From Puia dinghuensis (GTDB lineage Bacteria > Bacteroidota > Bacteroidia > Chitinophagales > Chitinophagaceae): a DNA stretch of 64,000 nucleotides. A program made the translations under genes and the position numbers. Location of the stretch: assembly GCA_026225275.1 (NCBI GenBank), contig JAMFSL010000057.1, positions 1-64,000 of the forward strand. Direction: 5' to 3'. The notes under the pieces were generated by a model that saw only the letters and a program-made list of their open reading frames with translations, was not told the DNA's origin and searched no databases. This document shows, piece by piece, positions 15,144 to 23,901 of the stretch. How positions within the stretch are numbered: the stretch's first letter is position 1; every line of letters starts with the position of its first letter.

Positions 15144-15914
15144 TCAGCTACCGGGTTGGTGGAGATCCAGAGCGGTGACGGACGGTCTGAATTTTTTCGG
15201 TAGCAATACCCGTCTTACCCAGCCGTCCAGCCGCAGCCATTGGATTATCTTATATAACTGTATGACCGGCCGCAGCATGACGACACTGGGCAGTGACAGT
15301 AGTGGCCGTACCGCCGCCGGTACCAGCAAAGCCTGCCCCTGCAATAACAGCCAATACCGGAAGGGCCCAAGGTGCTTTCGGTATTGTTTATATAGATCCG
15401 TCGAAAAAGGACTCATGACCAGGTTCTCCCGAAGATGTTGTTCTCTCATCTGCTGCCAGTCCGCATAGCAGGCGGGTAATCCGGCCAATCCCATCCGCGT
15501 ACCGAGACGGTTGAATACCGCAAAGATTTCAGTCTTCTCTTCCCGGGTCAGCCTTCGCTGCAGCAGTTCGAAACTCCGGATGGAGTAGTCGATCAGCAGG
15601 AATAATACGTCGAGGTAGGCGCCTCCCGGTATAGATGCCCCGCGAAGCGATTCCACGCCCCTGTGAATAGAGACGATGCTGTCGATCGAATCCAGAGCCC
15701 TCTCCCGGGACGAGAAAACAATCTTCTGGGCGTACGTGACGGTCGAGAACAACCTTCCCAGCGGATCGGCCGGCAGGCGTCCTGTAAAGTAGAGCCAGTC
15801 TACCGCCTTATTGAGGGCAAATTCCGCAGAAGCGCCGGCAAAAATGAGGAGAACGGTGTCTCCCCTACCCCAAATCTCCCTGACGATAGAATTTTTATCG
15901 ACGAAGTCGTTCAT
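15144..15914 (-). CDS. Oxygenase MpaB/DUF2236 family protein
   Basis: A 256-residue protein. The family pattern is visible though diverged: 'GDTVLLIFAGASAEFALNKA', then 'DPLGRLFSTVTYAQKIVFSS' and 'VSIHRGVESLRG', corresponding to the DUF2236 sequence DP..R...T....I.F and the conserved His near 'H..V.G'. Relatives include the fungal MpaB enzyme and latex-clearing protein Lcp, which use a heme to oxidise substrates. The ORF sits 2 bases after the DUF2809 gene and 18 bases before the M1 peptidase. Function in this organism is unknown; family assignment is moderately certain. Confidence 0.68.
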   Translation of the reverse strand: MNDFVDKNSIVREIWGRGDTVLLIFAGASAEFALNKAVDWLYFTGRLPADPLGRLFSTVTYAQKIVFSSRERALDSIDSIVSIHRGVESLRGASIPGGAYLDVLFLLIDYSIRSFELLQRRLTREEKTEIFAVFNRLGTRMGLAGLPACYADWQQMREQHLRENLVMSPFSTDLYKQYRKHLGPFRYWLLLQGQALLVPAAVRPLLSLPSVVMLRPVIQLYKIIQWLRLDGWVRRVLLPKKFRPSVTALDLHQPGS

Positions 15915-15916
15915 AG

Positions 15917-16306
15917 TTAGTATTTGACCTCCCTTTTTTTGCTTATACTCTCCAACCCCAGTACCGTCCCGATACCCGCCGTATAGGCCATGATATCCAT
16001 CCAGCTGAAACTACTACCGATGATGATCCTTACCAGGGAATGCGACCCTAATCCCAATGCGTCCGCCAACCCGAAATACTGAGTGACTTCGACCATGTAG
16101 GCAAAGATGAGTACCGTCAGCGCAGTCCATTTTACAGGCCATTCCCAGAGGGACCGGGCCAGGCAGTATAGTAAAATAACGACCAGGTAATCTCCGCCAA
16201 CCGGACGGATCAGGCGGTCATGCACGTAAGCTCCTATATAGATCTCTGTCAGCAGCAGCAGGATGAACAGGATGAAATACGTCCATTTGAAGTGAAATGA
16301 TGGCAT
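15917..16306 (-). CDS. DUF2809 domain-containing membrane protein
   Basis: A 129-residue protein with four membrane segments. 'TYFILFILLLLTEIYIGAYV' followed by 'RLIRPVGGDYLVVILLYCLA' matches DUF2809, whose hallmark is an acidic/arginine 'D.fvRp..GD.LVv' stretch after the first helix. 'GSSFSWMDIMAYTAG' before the last helix is also typical. DUF2809 proteins are small, widespread in Bacteroidota and Firmicutes, and without known function. First gene of a three-gene minus-strand unit with the MpaB-like and M1 genes; a promoter element lies at 16331-16338. Confidence 0.82.
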   Translation of the reverse strand: MPSFHFKWTYFILFILLLLTEIYIGAYVHDRLIRPVGGDYLVVILLYCLARSLWEWPVKWTALTVLIFAYMVEVTQYFGLADALGLGSHSLVRIIIGSSFSWMDIMAYTAGIGTVLGLESISKKREVKY

Positions 16307-16319
16307 TGTGATTAAAAGT

Positions 16320-16338
16320 ACTTTGAATTACAAAGTTA
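16320..16338 (-). promoter_or_regulatory. Promoter element overlapped by a palindrome
   Basis: The minus strand reads TAACTTTG (16338-16331), a TAnnTTTG match 25 bases before the DUF2809 start. ACTTTG-N5-CAAAGT (16320-16336) is a perfect dyad lying across it and over the expected start site, which suggests repression. Confidence 0.45.
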
Positions 16339-16365
16339 GTAAATAAACCGCATAGAAAAAAATCC

Positions 16366-16373
16366 TACATTTG
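16366..16373 (+). promoter_or_regulatory. -7 element of the PfkB-thioesterase operon
   Basis: TACATTTG matches TAnnTTTG. It would give a leader of about 70 bases before the ATG at 16449. No clear -33 TTG. Confidence 0.4.
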
Positions 16374-16448
16374 GAGATTGGCCGTACATATGATCAACGT
16401 GACAGGCGGCGAAACAACAGTCATTAGTCAATAGAAACCGATAGCAAA

Positions 16449-17354
16449 ATGAACAGGCACGACATCTGCTGCATAGGACATATTACATTGGACAAAGTGG
16501 AGACGACCAGATCGGTGGTCCATATGGCGGGAGGTACGGCTTTTTACTTCTCCAACGCCCTGGCCAGAATGGATGTCAGCTATACCCTGGTCACTGCATT
16601 GGCGCCGAGCGAAATGCAGGCTGTAGACGACCTGCGGGTGAAAGGCATCGAAGTGACGGTTCTTCCCAGCGCGCATACCGTATATTTCGAAAATATTTAT
16701 GGCGATGATCCCGATCACCGTACCCAACGGGTGTTGCAGACAGCCGATGCTTTTACCGTCAGTCAGCTGAACGATGTCGAGGCCAGGATTTTTCACCTCG
16801 GTCCCCTGCTGGCCGGCGACATTCCGGTCGATGTGATCAGGACCCTGGCCGGGAAGGGGCAGGTGTCGCTGGACGCCCAGGGCTATCTGCGGAAGGTGGA
16901 AAATCACGAGGTGCTGGCTGTGGACTGGCCCGAAAAGAGAGAAGCCCTACCCTATATACACATCTTAAAGACCAACGAGTCGGAAATGGCCGTACTGACG
17001 GGGCAGCCCGATATCCTCAAAGGGGCAAAGATCCTCGCCGACTGGGGGGTCAGGGAAGTGGTCGTTACACTGGGCAGTTTAGGATCGGTCATCTATGCGG
17101 ACGGCAACTTTTCCTATATTCAGGCCTATATTCCCACTACTTCGGTGGTAGATGCAACAGGTTGCGGTGACACCTATATGGCTGGCTATCTTTATCAGCG
17201 GACAAAGGGCGCGTCCATCCAGGATGCCGGAGAATTTGCTGCCGCTATGGCCACCCTCAAGATCGAATCTTCCGGTCCTTTCACCGGCACCAGGGAAGAT
17301 GTGATGAACCTGCTGGCCAGCAGGAAAGACAAAGTATATGTCGGAATCTTCTAA
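16449..17354 (+). CDS. PfkB family carbohydrate kinase
   Basis: A 301-residue cytosolic kinase of the ribokinase/PfkB family. 'CCIGHITLDKVETT' and 'VVHMAGGTAFYFSNALARMD' form the N-terminal sugar-binding part with its GG motif. 'VVVTLGSLGSVIYADG' and 'VVDATGCGDTYMAGYLY' carry the ATP site and the catalytic Asp of the DTxGxGD signature (here DATGCGD). The acceptor is not readable: family members use ribose, fructose, 2-keto-3-deoxygluconate, adenosine and others. Its end overlaps the thioesterase start by 17 bases, so the two are co-translated. Confidence 0.88.
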   Translation: MNRHDICCIGHITLDKVETTRSVVHMAGGTAFYFSNALARMDVSYTLVTALAPSEMQAVDDLRVKGIEVTVLPSAHTVYFENIYGDDPDHRTQRVLQTADAFTVSQLNDVEARIFHLGPLLAGDIPVDVIRTLAGKGQVSLDAQGYLRKVENHEVLAVDWPEKREALPYIHILKTNESEMAVLTGQPDILKGAKILADWGVREVVVTLGSLGSVIYADGNFSYIQAYIPTTSVVDATGCGDTYMAGYLYQRTKGASIQDAGEFAAAMATLKIESSGPFTGTREDVMNLLASRKDKVYVGIF

Positions 17355-17763
17355 TTTATCTACACAGGACATCCTGGCTCTCATGCTGCAGCGAGACCGT
17401 TTTTCGCAATGGCTGGGGCTGGAAATCGACGAATACGCTGCAGGGTATTGCAAGTTGCATTACCGGATCACGGATGCCATGCTGAATGGCTTGAATACCG
17501 TCCATGGCGGCATACTGTTTTCGGCGGCGGATTCCGCTTTAGCCTTTGCCTGCAATTCCCATGGAATCCTTAGCGTCGCTCTGGACGTCAGCATCAGTTT
17601 CACCAAGGCCGCCAAATCCGGCGATCTGCTGACGGTTGAAGCCCGGGAAGTCCACCTTGGCCGCAAAATTGGCGTCTATGACATCCGAACGACCAATGAA
17701 CAGGGAGAACTGGTGGCGCTCTTCAAAGGGACAGCCTACCGGACTTCGAAACCGGTAAGCTAG
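17338..17763 (+). CDS. PaaI-type hotdog thioesterase
   Basis: A 141-residue hotdog-fold protein. The motif 'LNTVHGGILFSAADSALAFA' is the PaaI/YbgC-like HGG-x(n)-D signature; His-Gly-Gly and the Asp are the usual catalytic/CoA-binding residues. 'VALDVSISFTKAAKSGDLLT' is the central strand region. It hydrolyses acyl-CoA, most likely aryl- or hydroxyacyl-CoA as in phenylacetate metabolism, though no paa genes are nearby. It overlaps the PfkB kinase gene by 17 bases; the functional link between the two is unclear. Confidence 0.88.
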   Translation: MSESSNLSTQDILALMLQRDRFSQWLGLEIDEYAAGYCKLHYRITDAMLNGLNTVHGGILFSAADSALAFACNSHGILSVALDVSISFTKAAKSGDLLTVEAREVHLGRKIGVYDIRTTNEQGELVALFKGTAYRTSKPVS

Positions 17764-17893
17764 TCTTATACCCGTTTATCCCGACATATTTCCATTGGTC
17801 AAGAGGTTTTTAATTTCTATCCTTTCTGCCTCATTATCAATCCATAGACCCCTCTTATATTAATATCATTTTAATTCAACAATTTCATAAAAT

Positions 17894-17910
17894 GTGCAAT
17901 CTTTGCGCAC
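17894..17910 (+). promoter_or_regulatory. Possible promoter with dyad before the efflux operon
   Basis: In the 203-base gap before the TolC gene, AATCTTTG (17898-17905) is one base off TAnnTTTG and is framed by GTGC (17894) and GCAC (17907-17910). This could be the operon promoter with a small operator. The rest of the gap is A/T rich and shows nothing else clear. Confidence 0.35.
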
Positions 17911-17966
17911 GGTTAGACTACTCCTCTACTGACCTGATATTTATATGATAAATCACTATAATCGAT

Positions 17967-19313
17967 ATGCCAAAAATCGCACTCATTGTCAAAAGACTGA
18001 TTTCCAGTATTTGTTTTGTTTGTCTATCGATTGCCGCCTTTTCTCAGAATAATAACCCTCCGGACACGGCCCTCGGTCTGGATCAATGTGTGGCCTATGC
18101 ACTGAAGCATGAGCCGATGATCAATATGGCCATTATCAACGTGGCGATCGTCAGGGCTACGAATGCCATCAATACGTCCGGATGGTTGCCCCAGGTGAAT
18201 GTGACGGGCAGCTTTACGCATTACAATACGCTGCCGACTTCCTTTTTCAATGATTCCGGCAAGCTCACGCAGGAAAAAACGGGCATCATCAACACGGTCA
18301 CCCCGACGCTGGGAGTTACTCAGACTATCTTCAATCCGTCGCTCCTCTATGCCGTCAAAGCCGCTCCCCTGTACGTCAAACAGGCTGAGCAGATCACGGA
18401 CAGCACGAAGATCGAGATCATCGACGCGGTCAGCAAGTCCTTTTACAGCCTGTTGAATACCCTGGAGCAGATCAATATTCTGAAGGAAGATACGGCCAGG
18501 CTCAATAAGAATGTCAGCGATACCTATCACCAATATGTCGGCGGCATCGTGGACAAGTCGGATTATGATGAGGCCGTCATTACGCTGAACAATTCGCTGT
18601 TCACCCTCCGGCAGGCAACTGAAATGATTCGGCCGCAATACGCTCAGTTAAAACAGGTCATGGGCTTTCCGCCCCGGCAGCAATTCAATGTCTTATACGA
18701 TACCCTGCAGATGAAGAACGATATGGCGTTCGATACGACCCAGGACCTTGTGTTCCAAAAGCGGATTGAGTTCCAGTATCTGCAGACGACCAAGCAGCTG
18801 CAGCTTCAGACAATCAGATATTACCAGCATGCGTGGCTGCCGACGGTGGGCGCCTTCTTCAATTACGAAAGCGAATTCGAAAGCAATAGTTTTGGCAGCC
18901 TCTTTTCCCAGAGCTATCCCTTCAGCTATGAAGGTCTCCAAATAAGCTTACCGATCTTCACCGGCTTTGCCAGAACGAATAACATTAAAAAGGCCCGGCT
19001 GCAATATGATCTGCTGGACTGGAGCGAAGTGGAGCTGAAATCCCAGATCTGGAGCGATTACACCACTGCTATGTCCAATTACAGGAGCAACCTGTATAAT
19101 GTGACCGTATCGGAAGAGAACGTGGCGCTGGCCAAAGAGACGTACGACATTGTCCAGCTGCAGTATCTGCAGGGGATCGTTCCCTATCTGAATGTGATCA
19201 CTGCGGAAAGCAACCTGATCACTTCCGAACTAACCTACGAAACATCCGTCTTCCAGGTCCTTTCCAGTAAGATCGATCTGGAAAAGGCTATGGGGATCAT
19301 TACGGTACGCTAA
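17967..19313 (+). CDS. TolC family outer membrane efflux protein
   Basis: A 448-residue protein with a signal peptide ('ISSICFVCLSIAAFSQ'). 'LGLDQCVAYALKHEPMINMA' is the classical TolC N-terminal helix, and there are two internally related halves of long helices and short strands. 'GLQISLPIFTGFARTNNIKK' in the second half is the typical outer-membrane-channel segment. It should form the trimeric outer-membrane duct of the following efflux pump. It is the first gene of a four-gene operon with the adaptor (28 bases downstream) and the two RND pumps. Confidence 0.92.
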   Translation: MPKIALIVKRLISSICFVCLSIAAFSQNNNPPDTALGLDQCVAYALKHEPMINMAIINVAIVRATNAINTSGWLPQVNVTGSFTHYNTLPTSFFNDSGKLTQEKTGIINTVTPTLGVTQTIFNPSLLYAVKAAPLYVKQAEQITDSTKIEIIDAVSKSFYSLLNTLEQINILKEDTARLNKNVSDTYHQYVGGIVDKSDYDEAVITLNNSLFTLRQATEMIRPQYAQLKQVMGFPPRQQFNVLYDTLQMKNDMAFDTTQDLVFQKRIEFQYLQTTKQLQLQTIRYYQHAWLPTVGAFFNYESEFESNSFGSLFSQSYPFSYEGLQISLPIFTGFARTNNIKKARLQYDLLDWSEVELKSQIWSDYTTAMSNYRSNLYNVTVSEENVALAKETYDIVQLQYLQGIVPYLNVITAESNLITSELTYETSVFQVLSSKIDLEKAMGIITVR

Positions 19314-19341
19314 ACCCATAATAAAAATAATAATCATCGGT

Positions 19342-20586
19342 ATGAATAGACTGGCATCGCTTCTGGTTTTGATAAGTGCTTTGGCGCTTTTCTCCTGTAA
19401 AAGCAAACCAACGCCCCCAACCCCTCCCGTCCCCGTCAACCTGATGACGGCGACCGCCCGGACTGTCCTGTATTACGATAAATATCCTGCTACGACGATC
19501 GCGCTCAAGCAGGTAGGATTGTATGCACAGGTTACGGGGTATATTACCTCGATCAACTTTACGGAGGGTACCCATGTGCATAAGGGACAGATCCTCTACA
19601 CGCTGGATACGCGTCTTTACCAGGCCTCTGTGGACCAGGCCAGGGCGAATCTACGGGTAGACTCGGGCAATCTCCTGCAGCAACAGCAGGATGCGGACCG
19701 TTATATATACCTCAAACAGCACAATGCCGTGGCTACCCAGCTGGTAGATCACCAGCTCATTGCTCTGCAAAACGCCAAGGACTCGATAATGGCTGCTCAG
19801 CAGGCGCTGAAAACCGCGCTCACCAACCTTACGTATTCCAATATCTATGCGCCCTTCGATGGCACCATCGGTATTTCACAGGTCCGTGTGGGCAACCTGG
19901 TCAGTCCCGGAACGACCTTAATCAACACTATTTCCACCGATGACCCCATGGCGGTGGATTTTTATATAGCTGAAGCGCAGCTGCCTCACTTCGAGGAGCT
20001 GCAAATGCATAAACAAAAGGAAATCGACTCTCTGTTCACTATTCAATTACCCAATGGCCAGGTCTATTCGGGGCTCGGGAAAATAGCGATCATTGACCGG
20101 GCCGTGGATCCGCAGACGGGCACTATCGACGTACGTCTGTCCTTCCCCAATCCCCAATTCATGTTGCGCGCCGGGATGAGCGCCGTTGTCCGGGTACACA
20201 ACCAGGATGCCGCTCCGCAAATCGTCGTACCCAGCAGGGCCGTTGTCGAACAGATGGGTGAATACTTCCTCTATCTTGCCAAAGACACCGTTCTCAAAGC
20301 CCATTCAGCCGATTCTGCAGGCAAAAATGGCACAGATACTGTCGAAACCCCCAAGCTCCGTGCCTTCCAGGTGAAAGTGCAGCTCGGTCAGACGATCGGG
20401 CCGAATGTCGTTGTTAAATCGGGTATCAAGGAAGGCGACAGCGTGATCGTTGACGGTGTACAGGCTATTCATGAAGGTTCACAGATCAATGCCTCTTCGA
20501 GACATGGGGGCGCTGCCGGTGACAGTACGGCTGGTCACCATCAGGGTGCAGGGAATATGGATGGAGACAGCAGCAAAAAACAATAG
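19342..20586 (+). CDS. RND efflux periplasmic adaptor (membrane fusion protein)
   Basis: A 414-residue lipoprotein: 'LLVLISALALFSCKSKP' has a lipobox ending LFSC. The biotinyl/lipoyl-like hybrid motif is split by a helical hairpin: 'VGLYAQVTGYITSINFTEGT' and 'YSNIYAPFDGTIGISQVRVG', with long coiled-coil helices between rich in Gln ('DSGNLLQQQQDADRY'). A beta-barrel and membrane-proximal domain follow. The C-terminus has an extra His/Gly-rich tail ('DSTAGHHQGAGNMDGDSS'). It links the TolC channel to the RND trimer. RND1 follows after 24 bases. Confidence 0.93.
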   Translation: MNRLASLLVLISALALFSCKSKPTPPTPPVPVNLMTATARTVLYYDKYPATTIALKQVGLYAQVTGYITSINFTEGTHVHKGQILYTLDTRLYQASVDQARANLRVDSGNLLQQQQDADRYIYLKQHNAVATQLVDHQLIALQNAKDSIMAAQQALKTALTNLTYSNIYAPFDGTIGISQVRVGNLVSPGTTLINTISTDDPMAVDFYIAEAQLPHFEELQMHKQKEIDSLFTIQLPNGQVYSGLGKIAIIDRAVDPQTGTIDVRLSFPNPQFMLRAGMSAVVRVHNQDAAPQIVVPSRAVVEQMGEYFLYLAKDTVLKAHSADSAGKNGTDTVETPKLRAFQVKVQLGQTIGPNVVVKSGIKEGDSVIVDGVQAIHEGSQINASSRHGGAAGDSTAGHHQGAGNMDGDSSKKQ

Positions 20587-20610
20587 GCCAATCGCCGATA
20601 TTATATTTTT

Positions 20611-23600
20611 ATGATTGCGAATACATTTATAAAACGTCCGGTGACCGCCATGGTAGTGTCGATTGTGTTGGTGATCGCCGGCGCTATTTGTATACTTACC
20701 TTACCCATTGACCAATATCCTGATATCACTCCGCCGGTTGTACAGGTCAACGGTCAGTTCACGGGCGCCGATGCCGTAACGGTCGAACAAACTGTGGCCA
20801 CCCCTATCGAAGAGCAGGTCAACGGTAGTCCGGGAATGGAATATATGCAGAGCAACAGCACGAATAACGGGCTGATGGCTATCAACGTCACGTTCAACAT
20901 CGGAACGAATATCGACATCGCAACGCTGGATGTTCAAAACCGGGTCAGCATCGCCAATCCCCTGCTGCCTGCGGTGGCCTCCCGTCTCGGTATCACTGTC
21001 CGTGCCATCAATCCCAGTCAGCTGATGATGATTGCGGTGTATGCCCCCAACGGGACACATGACATCACCTTCCTCGATAACTATACCAATATCTTTATCC
21101 AGGACGCTTTGCTGCGCGTCCCCGGGGTCGGCAGCATCTCCCGCTTTACAGACGACTTCAGTATGCGCGTGTGGATGAACCCCCAGAAAATGGCCTCCTA
21201 CAGCATCATGCCGGGGGATATCATCACTGCGCTGAATGCACAAAACGTACAGGTCGCAGCGGGGTCCGCAGGTGTCCCGCCACAGGATAAGGCACAGGCA
21301 TTCGAGATCGGCATCCTGGTCAACGGAAGGTTGAGCAAAGTGTCGGAGTTTGAAAATATCATCATCAAGAATAACCCCGGAAGAGGCGAACTGGTTTACC
21401 TGAAAGACGTAGCCAGGATCGAGCTGGGGAAATTCACCTTTTCGAGCAACTCATTCGTGGACGGCCACCGGGCTTCATTTTTGCGCATCTACCAGGCTCC
21501 TGGCAGCAATGCGCTGCAGACAGCCAATGGCATTTATAAACAACTGGCCATACTGAGACAGTCCTTCCCCGCCGATGTCGAATATTCAGTGCCCTTCGAG
21601 GCTGTTACCGTGGTCAAAGTCTCTATGTCGGATGTTGTCGGAACCCTGTTAAAGACACTGGGCCTCGTGGCGGTCGTGGTATATGTATTCCTGCAGAGCC
21701 TCCGGTCAACCCTCATCCCGATCCTCGCCATCCCGGTGTCGATCCTGGGTACCTTTATTTTCTTTATTCCGCTCGGATTTACGATCAATACGTTGACGAT
21801 GTTCGGCTTCGTACTGGCCATCGGTATCGTGGTGGACGATGCGATCATCGTGGTGGAAGCGGTCCAGCATTATATGGATCATGAGCATATGTCGCCGAAA
21901 GAAGCTACGTATACGGCAATGAAAGATATCTCCGCCCCTGTGGTGGCGATAGCCCTGATCCTTGCCGCGGTGTTCGTTCCGGTCGGATTCATTCCCGGTA
22001 TAGTCGGACGACTTTATCAGCAGTTTGCCATCACCATTGCTATCTCGGTGATCCTCTCGGCCTTTATCGCCCTGTCGCTGACACCGGCCCTGTGTACCCT
22101 GCTCTTGAAACCTACCGATCCGAATAAGAAGAAAAAAGGTCTGGACAGGTTGTTCGAGCGCTTCAACAAGTGGTTCGATAATATCACTGAACACTACAAG
22201 AACGGCGTCAACAGAAGTATTAACGGAGCCACGTATATCATCATCCTGCTGGTCGCGCTTTGTATCGGCGCCTACTTCCTGTTCGAGAAAAAGCCTACCG
22301 GTTTCATCCCGTCGGAAGACGATGGCAATCTGTACGTCACTTTCCAGCTGCCGCCGGCTTCTGCCACCGTGCAATCGGTAGATGTCATGCAAAGACTAAT
22401 GAAAGTGGTGACGGAAACCCCCGGAGTTGCCCATTATGCCGCTTTGTCCGGGCTGAACGTGGTCAATAACGCCACCAACTCCAACGCAGGCACTATCTAT
22501 GTCCAGCTCAAGCCCTGGGATGAGCGTAGTGAAGATAGTCAGCAGGTACCCGGCATCATCGACGTAATGCAAAAGAGGATCACGGACGCGGGGATAAAAA
22601 ATGCCAACGTGGAGGTCGTCCCGCCATCGCCTATCCCGGGCGTGGGGGCAACGGTCGGTTTCAGCCTGCAGCTCGAACAACGCAGTACGAACGACAATTT
22701 CCAGGCTTTTCAGCAGGTGGTGACCAAATTCATCGATGAGGCCAATCACAATCCCGCCATCAGCGGTGCGTACAGCTTTTATTCCGCCAACAGCCCCAGC
22801 TTCAATCTGAAGGTGGACCGGGACAAGTGCGAAAAATTAGGGGTCAATGTCGGTGATGTGTTCACTACCATCCAGGCCTTTATGGGCAGCCTATACATCA
22901 ATGATTTCACCGAATACAATCGTACCTTCCACGTCGTGGTGCAGGCCGACACCAACTACCGCGCGGTGGTCACGGATATGAACAAATATTATGTCCGCAA
23001 CTCGGACAGCTTAATGGTGCCGCTGAGCACGCTGGTTACTTATACGCCGACAGAAGCGCCGCCGCTGGTGTCCCATTTCAATATCTTCCGCTCGGCAGAA
23101 ATAGACGGCGCCCCTGCCACAGGCTACAGCAGCAGCCAGGCTACGGATTCGCTGATCGCCATCGCCAACAGGGTGTTGCCTCAGGGTTACAATTATGAAT
23201 TCTCAGGATTGAGCTATGAGGAGATCCGTGCAGGCTCGACCACGATTTATATTTTTGCCTTTTCCATTACCTTCGTCTTCCTGTTCCTGGCGGCGTTGTA
23301 CGAGAGCTGGTCAGTGCCGTTCTCCGTCCTGCTGGCCGTCCCGGTCGGTGCGTTCGGCGCCATCCTGACCCTGACGCTTGTGCCCAGCCTTACAGATAAT
23401 GTCTACGCGCAGATTGGGTTGATCACCCTTATCGGTCTGGCTGCCAAGAACGCCATCCTGATCGTGGAATTCGCCAAGGTCCGTGTCGATCGTGGAGAAG
23501 AGCTGGTCGCATCCACGCTGGAGGCCGTGAAACTACGTCTTCGTCCGATCGTTATGACCTCCCTGGCCTTCATATTGGGCGTACTGCCGCTGGTACTGGC

Positions 23601-23901
23601 TACAGGGGCCGGCGCTATAGCGCGCAGAACGATCGGGTATACGGTGCTGGGTGGGATGACCGCGGCATCTACGCTGGCCATTTTCATCGTACCGGTACTG
23701 TTTGTGGTCATCTCACGACTATCTTACGGCAAAGAAAAATTAGCATGGCTGCAGGCACATCATGAAGAGCTGATGGAAAAAGCTAAGAAAGTAGAGTCGC
23801 AGGATATCGATGCAGAACTGGAATATGAATTGCAAAAATCCCGCGACGCTACTACATCAGACCCGAATAAACCTGAGCAGAATAAACCTCACGAAGGATG
23901 A
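20611..23901 (+). CDS. RND efflux permease, HAE-1 type (first of two)
   Basis: A 1096-residue inner-membrane pump of the AcrB/MexB type. It starts 'MIANTFIKRPVTAMVVSIVL' and has the proton-relay pair in 'GIVVDDAIIVVEAVQHYMD' (two Asp in helix 4) and the Lys in 'GLAAKNAILIVEFAK' (helix 10). Large periplasmic loops follow helices 1 and 7, and 12 membrane helices are evident. It exports hydrophobic drugs, dyes, bile salts or solvents with the TolC and adaptor proteins. Its tail ('EELMEKAKKVESQDIDAELE') is shared with the second pump. The stop overlaps the start of RND2 by 4 bases. Confidence 0.95.
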   Translation: MIANTFIKRPVTAMVVSIVLVIAGAICILTLPIDQYPDITPPVVQVNGQFTGADAVTVEQTVATPIEEQVNGSPGMEYMQSNSTNNGLMAINVTFNIGTNIDIATLDVQNRVSIANPLLPAVASRLGITVRAINPSQLMMIAVYAPNGTHDITFLDNYTNIFIQDALLRVPGVGSISRFTDDFSMRVWMNPQKMASYSIMPGDIITALNAQNVQVAAGSAGVPPQDKAQAFEIGILVNGRLSKVSEFENIIIKNNPGRGELVYLKDVARIELGKFTFSSNSFVDGHRASFLRIYQAPGSNALQTANGIYKQLAILRQSFPADVEYSVPFEAVTVVKVSMSDVVGTLLKTLGLVAVVVYVFLQSLRSTLIPILAIPVSILGTFIFFIPLGFTINTLTMFGFVLAIGIVVDDAIIVVEAVQHYMDHEHMSPKEATYTAMKDISAPVVAIALILAAVFVPVGFIPGIVGRLYQQFAITIAISVILSAFIALSLTPALCTLLLKPTDPNKKKKGLDRLFERFNKWFDNITEHYKNGVNRSINGATYIIILLVALCIGAYFLFEKKPTGFIPSEDDGNLYVTFQLPPASATVQSVDVMQRLMKVVTETPGVAHYAALSGLNVVNNATNSNAGTIYVQLKPWDERSEDSQQVPGIIDVMQKRITDAGIKNANVEVVPPSPIPGVGATVGFSLQLEQRSTNDNFQAFQQVVTKFIDEANHNPAISGAYSFYSANSPSFNLKVDRDKCEKLGVNVGDVFTTIQAFMGSLYINDFTEYNRTFHVVVQADTNYRAVVTDMNKYYVRNSDSLMVPLSTLVTYTPTEAPPLVSHFNIFRSAEIDGAPATGYSSSQATDSLIAIANRVLPQGYNYEFSGLSYEEIRAGSTTIYIFAFSITFVFLFLAALYESWSVPFSVLLAVPVGAFGAILTLTLVPSLTDNVYAQIGLITLIGLAAKNAILIVEFAKVRVDRGEELVASTLEAVKLRLRPIVMTSLAFILGVLPLVLATGAGAIARRTIGYTVLGGMTAASTLAIFIVPVLFVVISRLSYGKEKLAWLQAHHEELMEKAKKVESQDIDAELEYELQKSRDATTSDPNKPEQNKPHEG

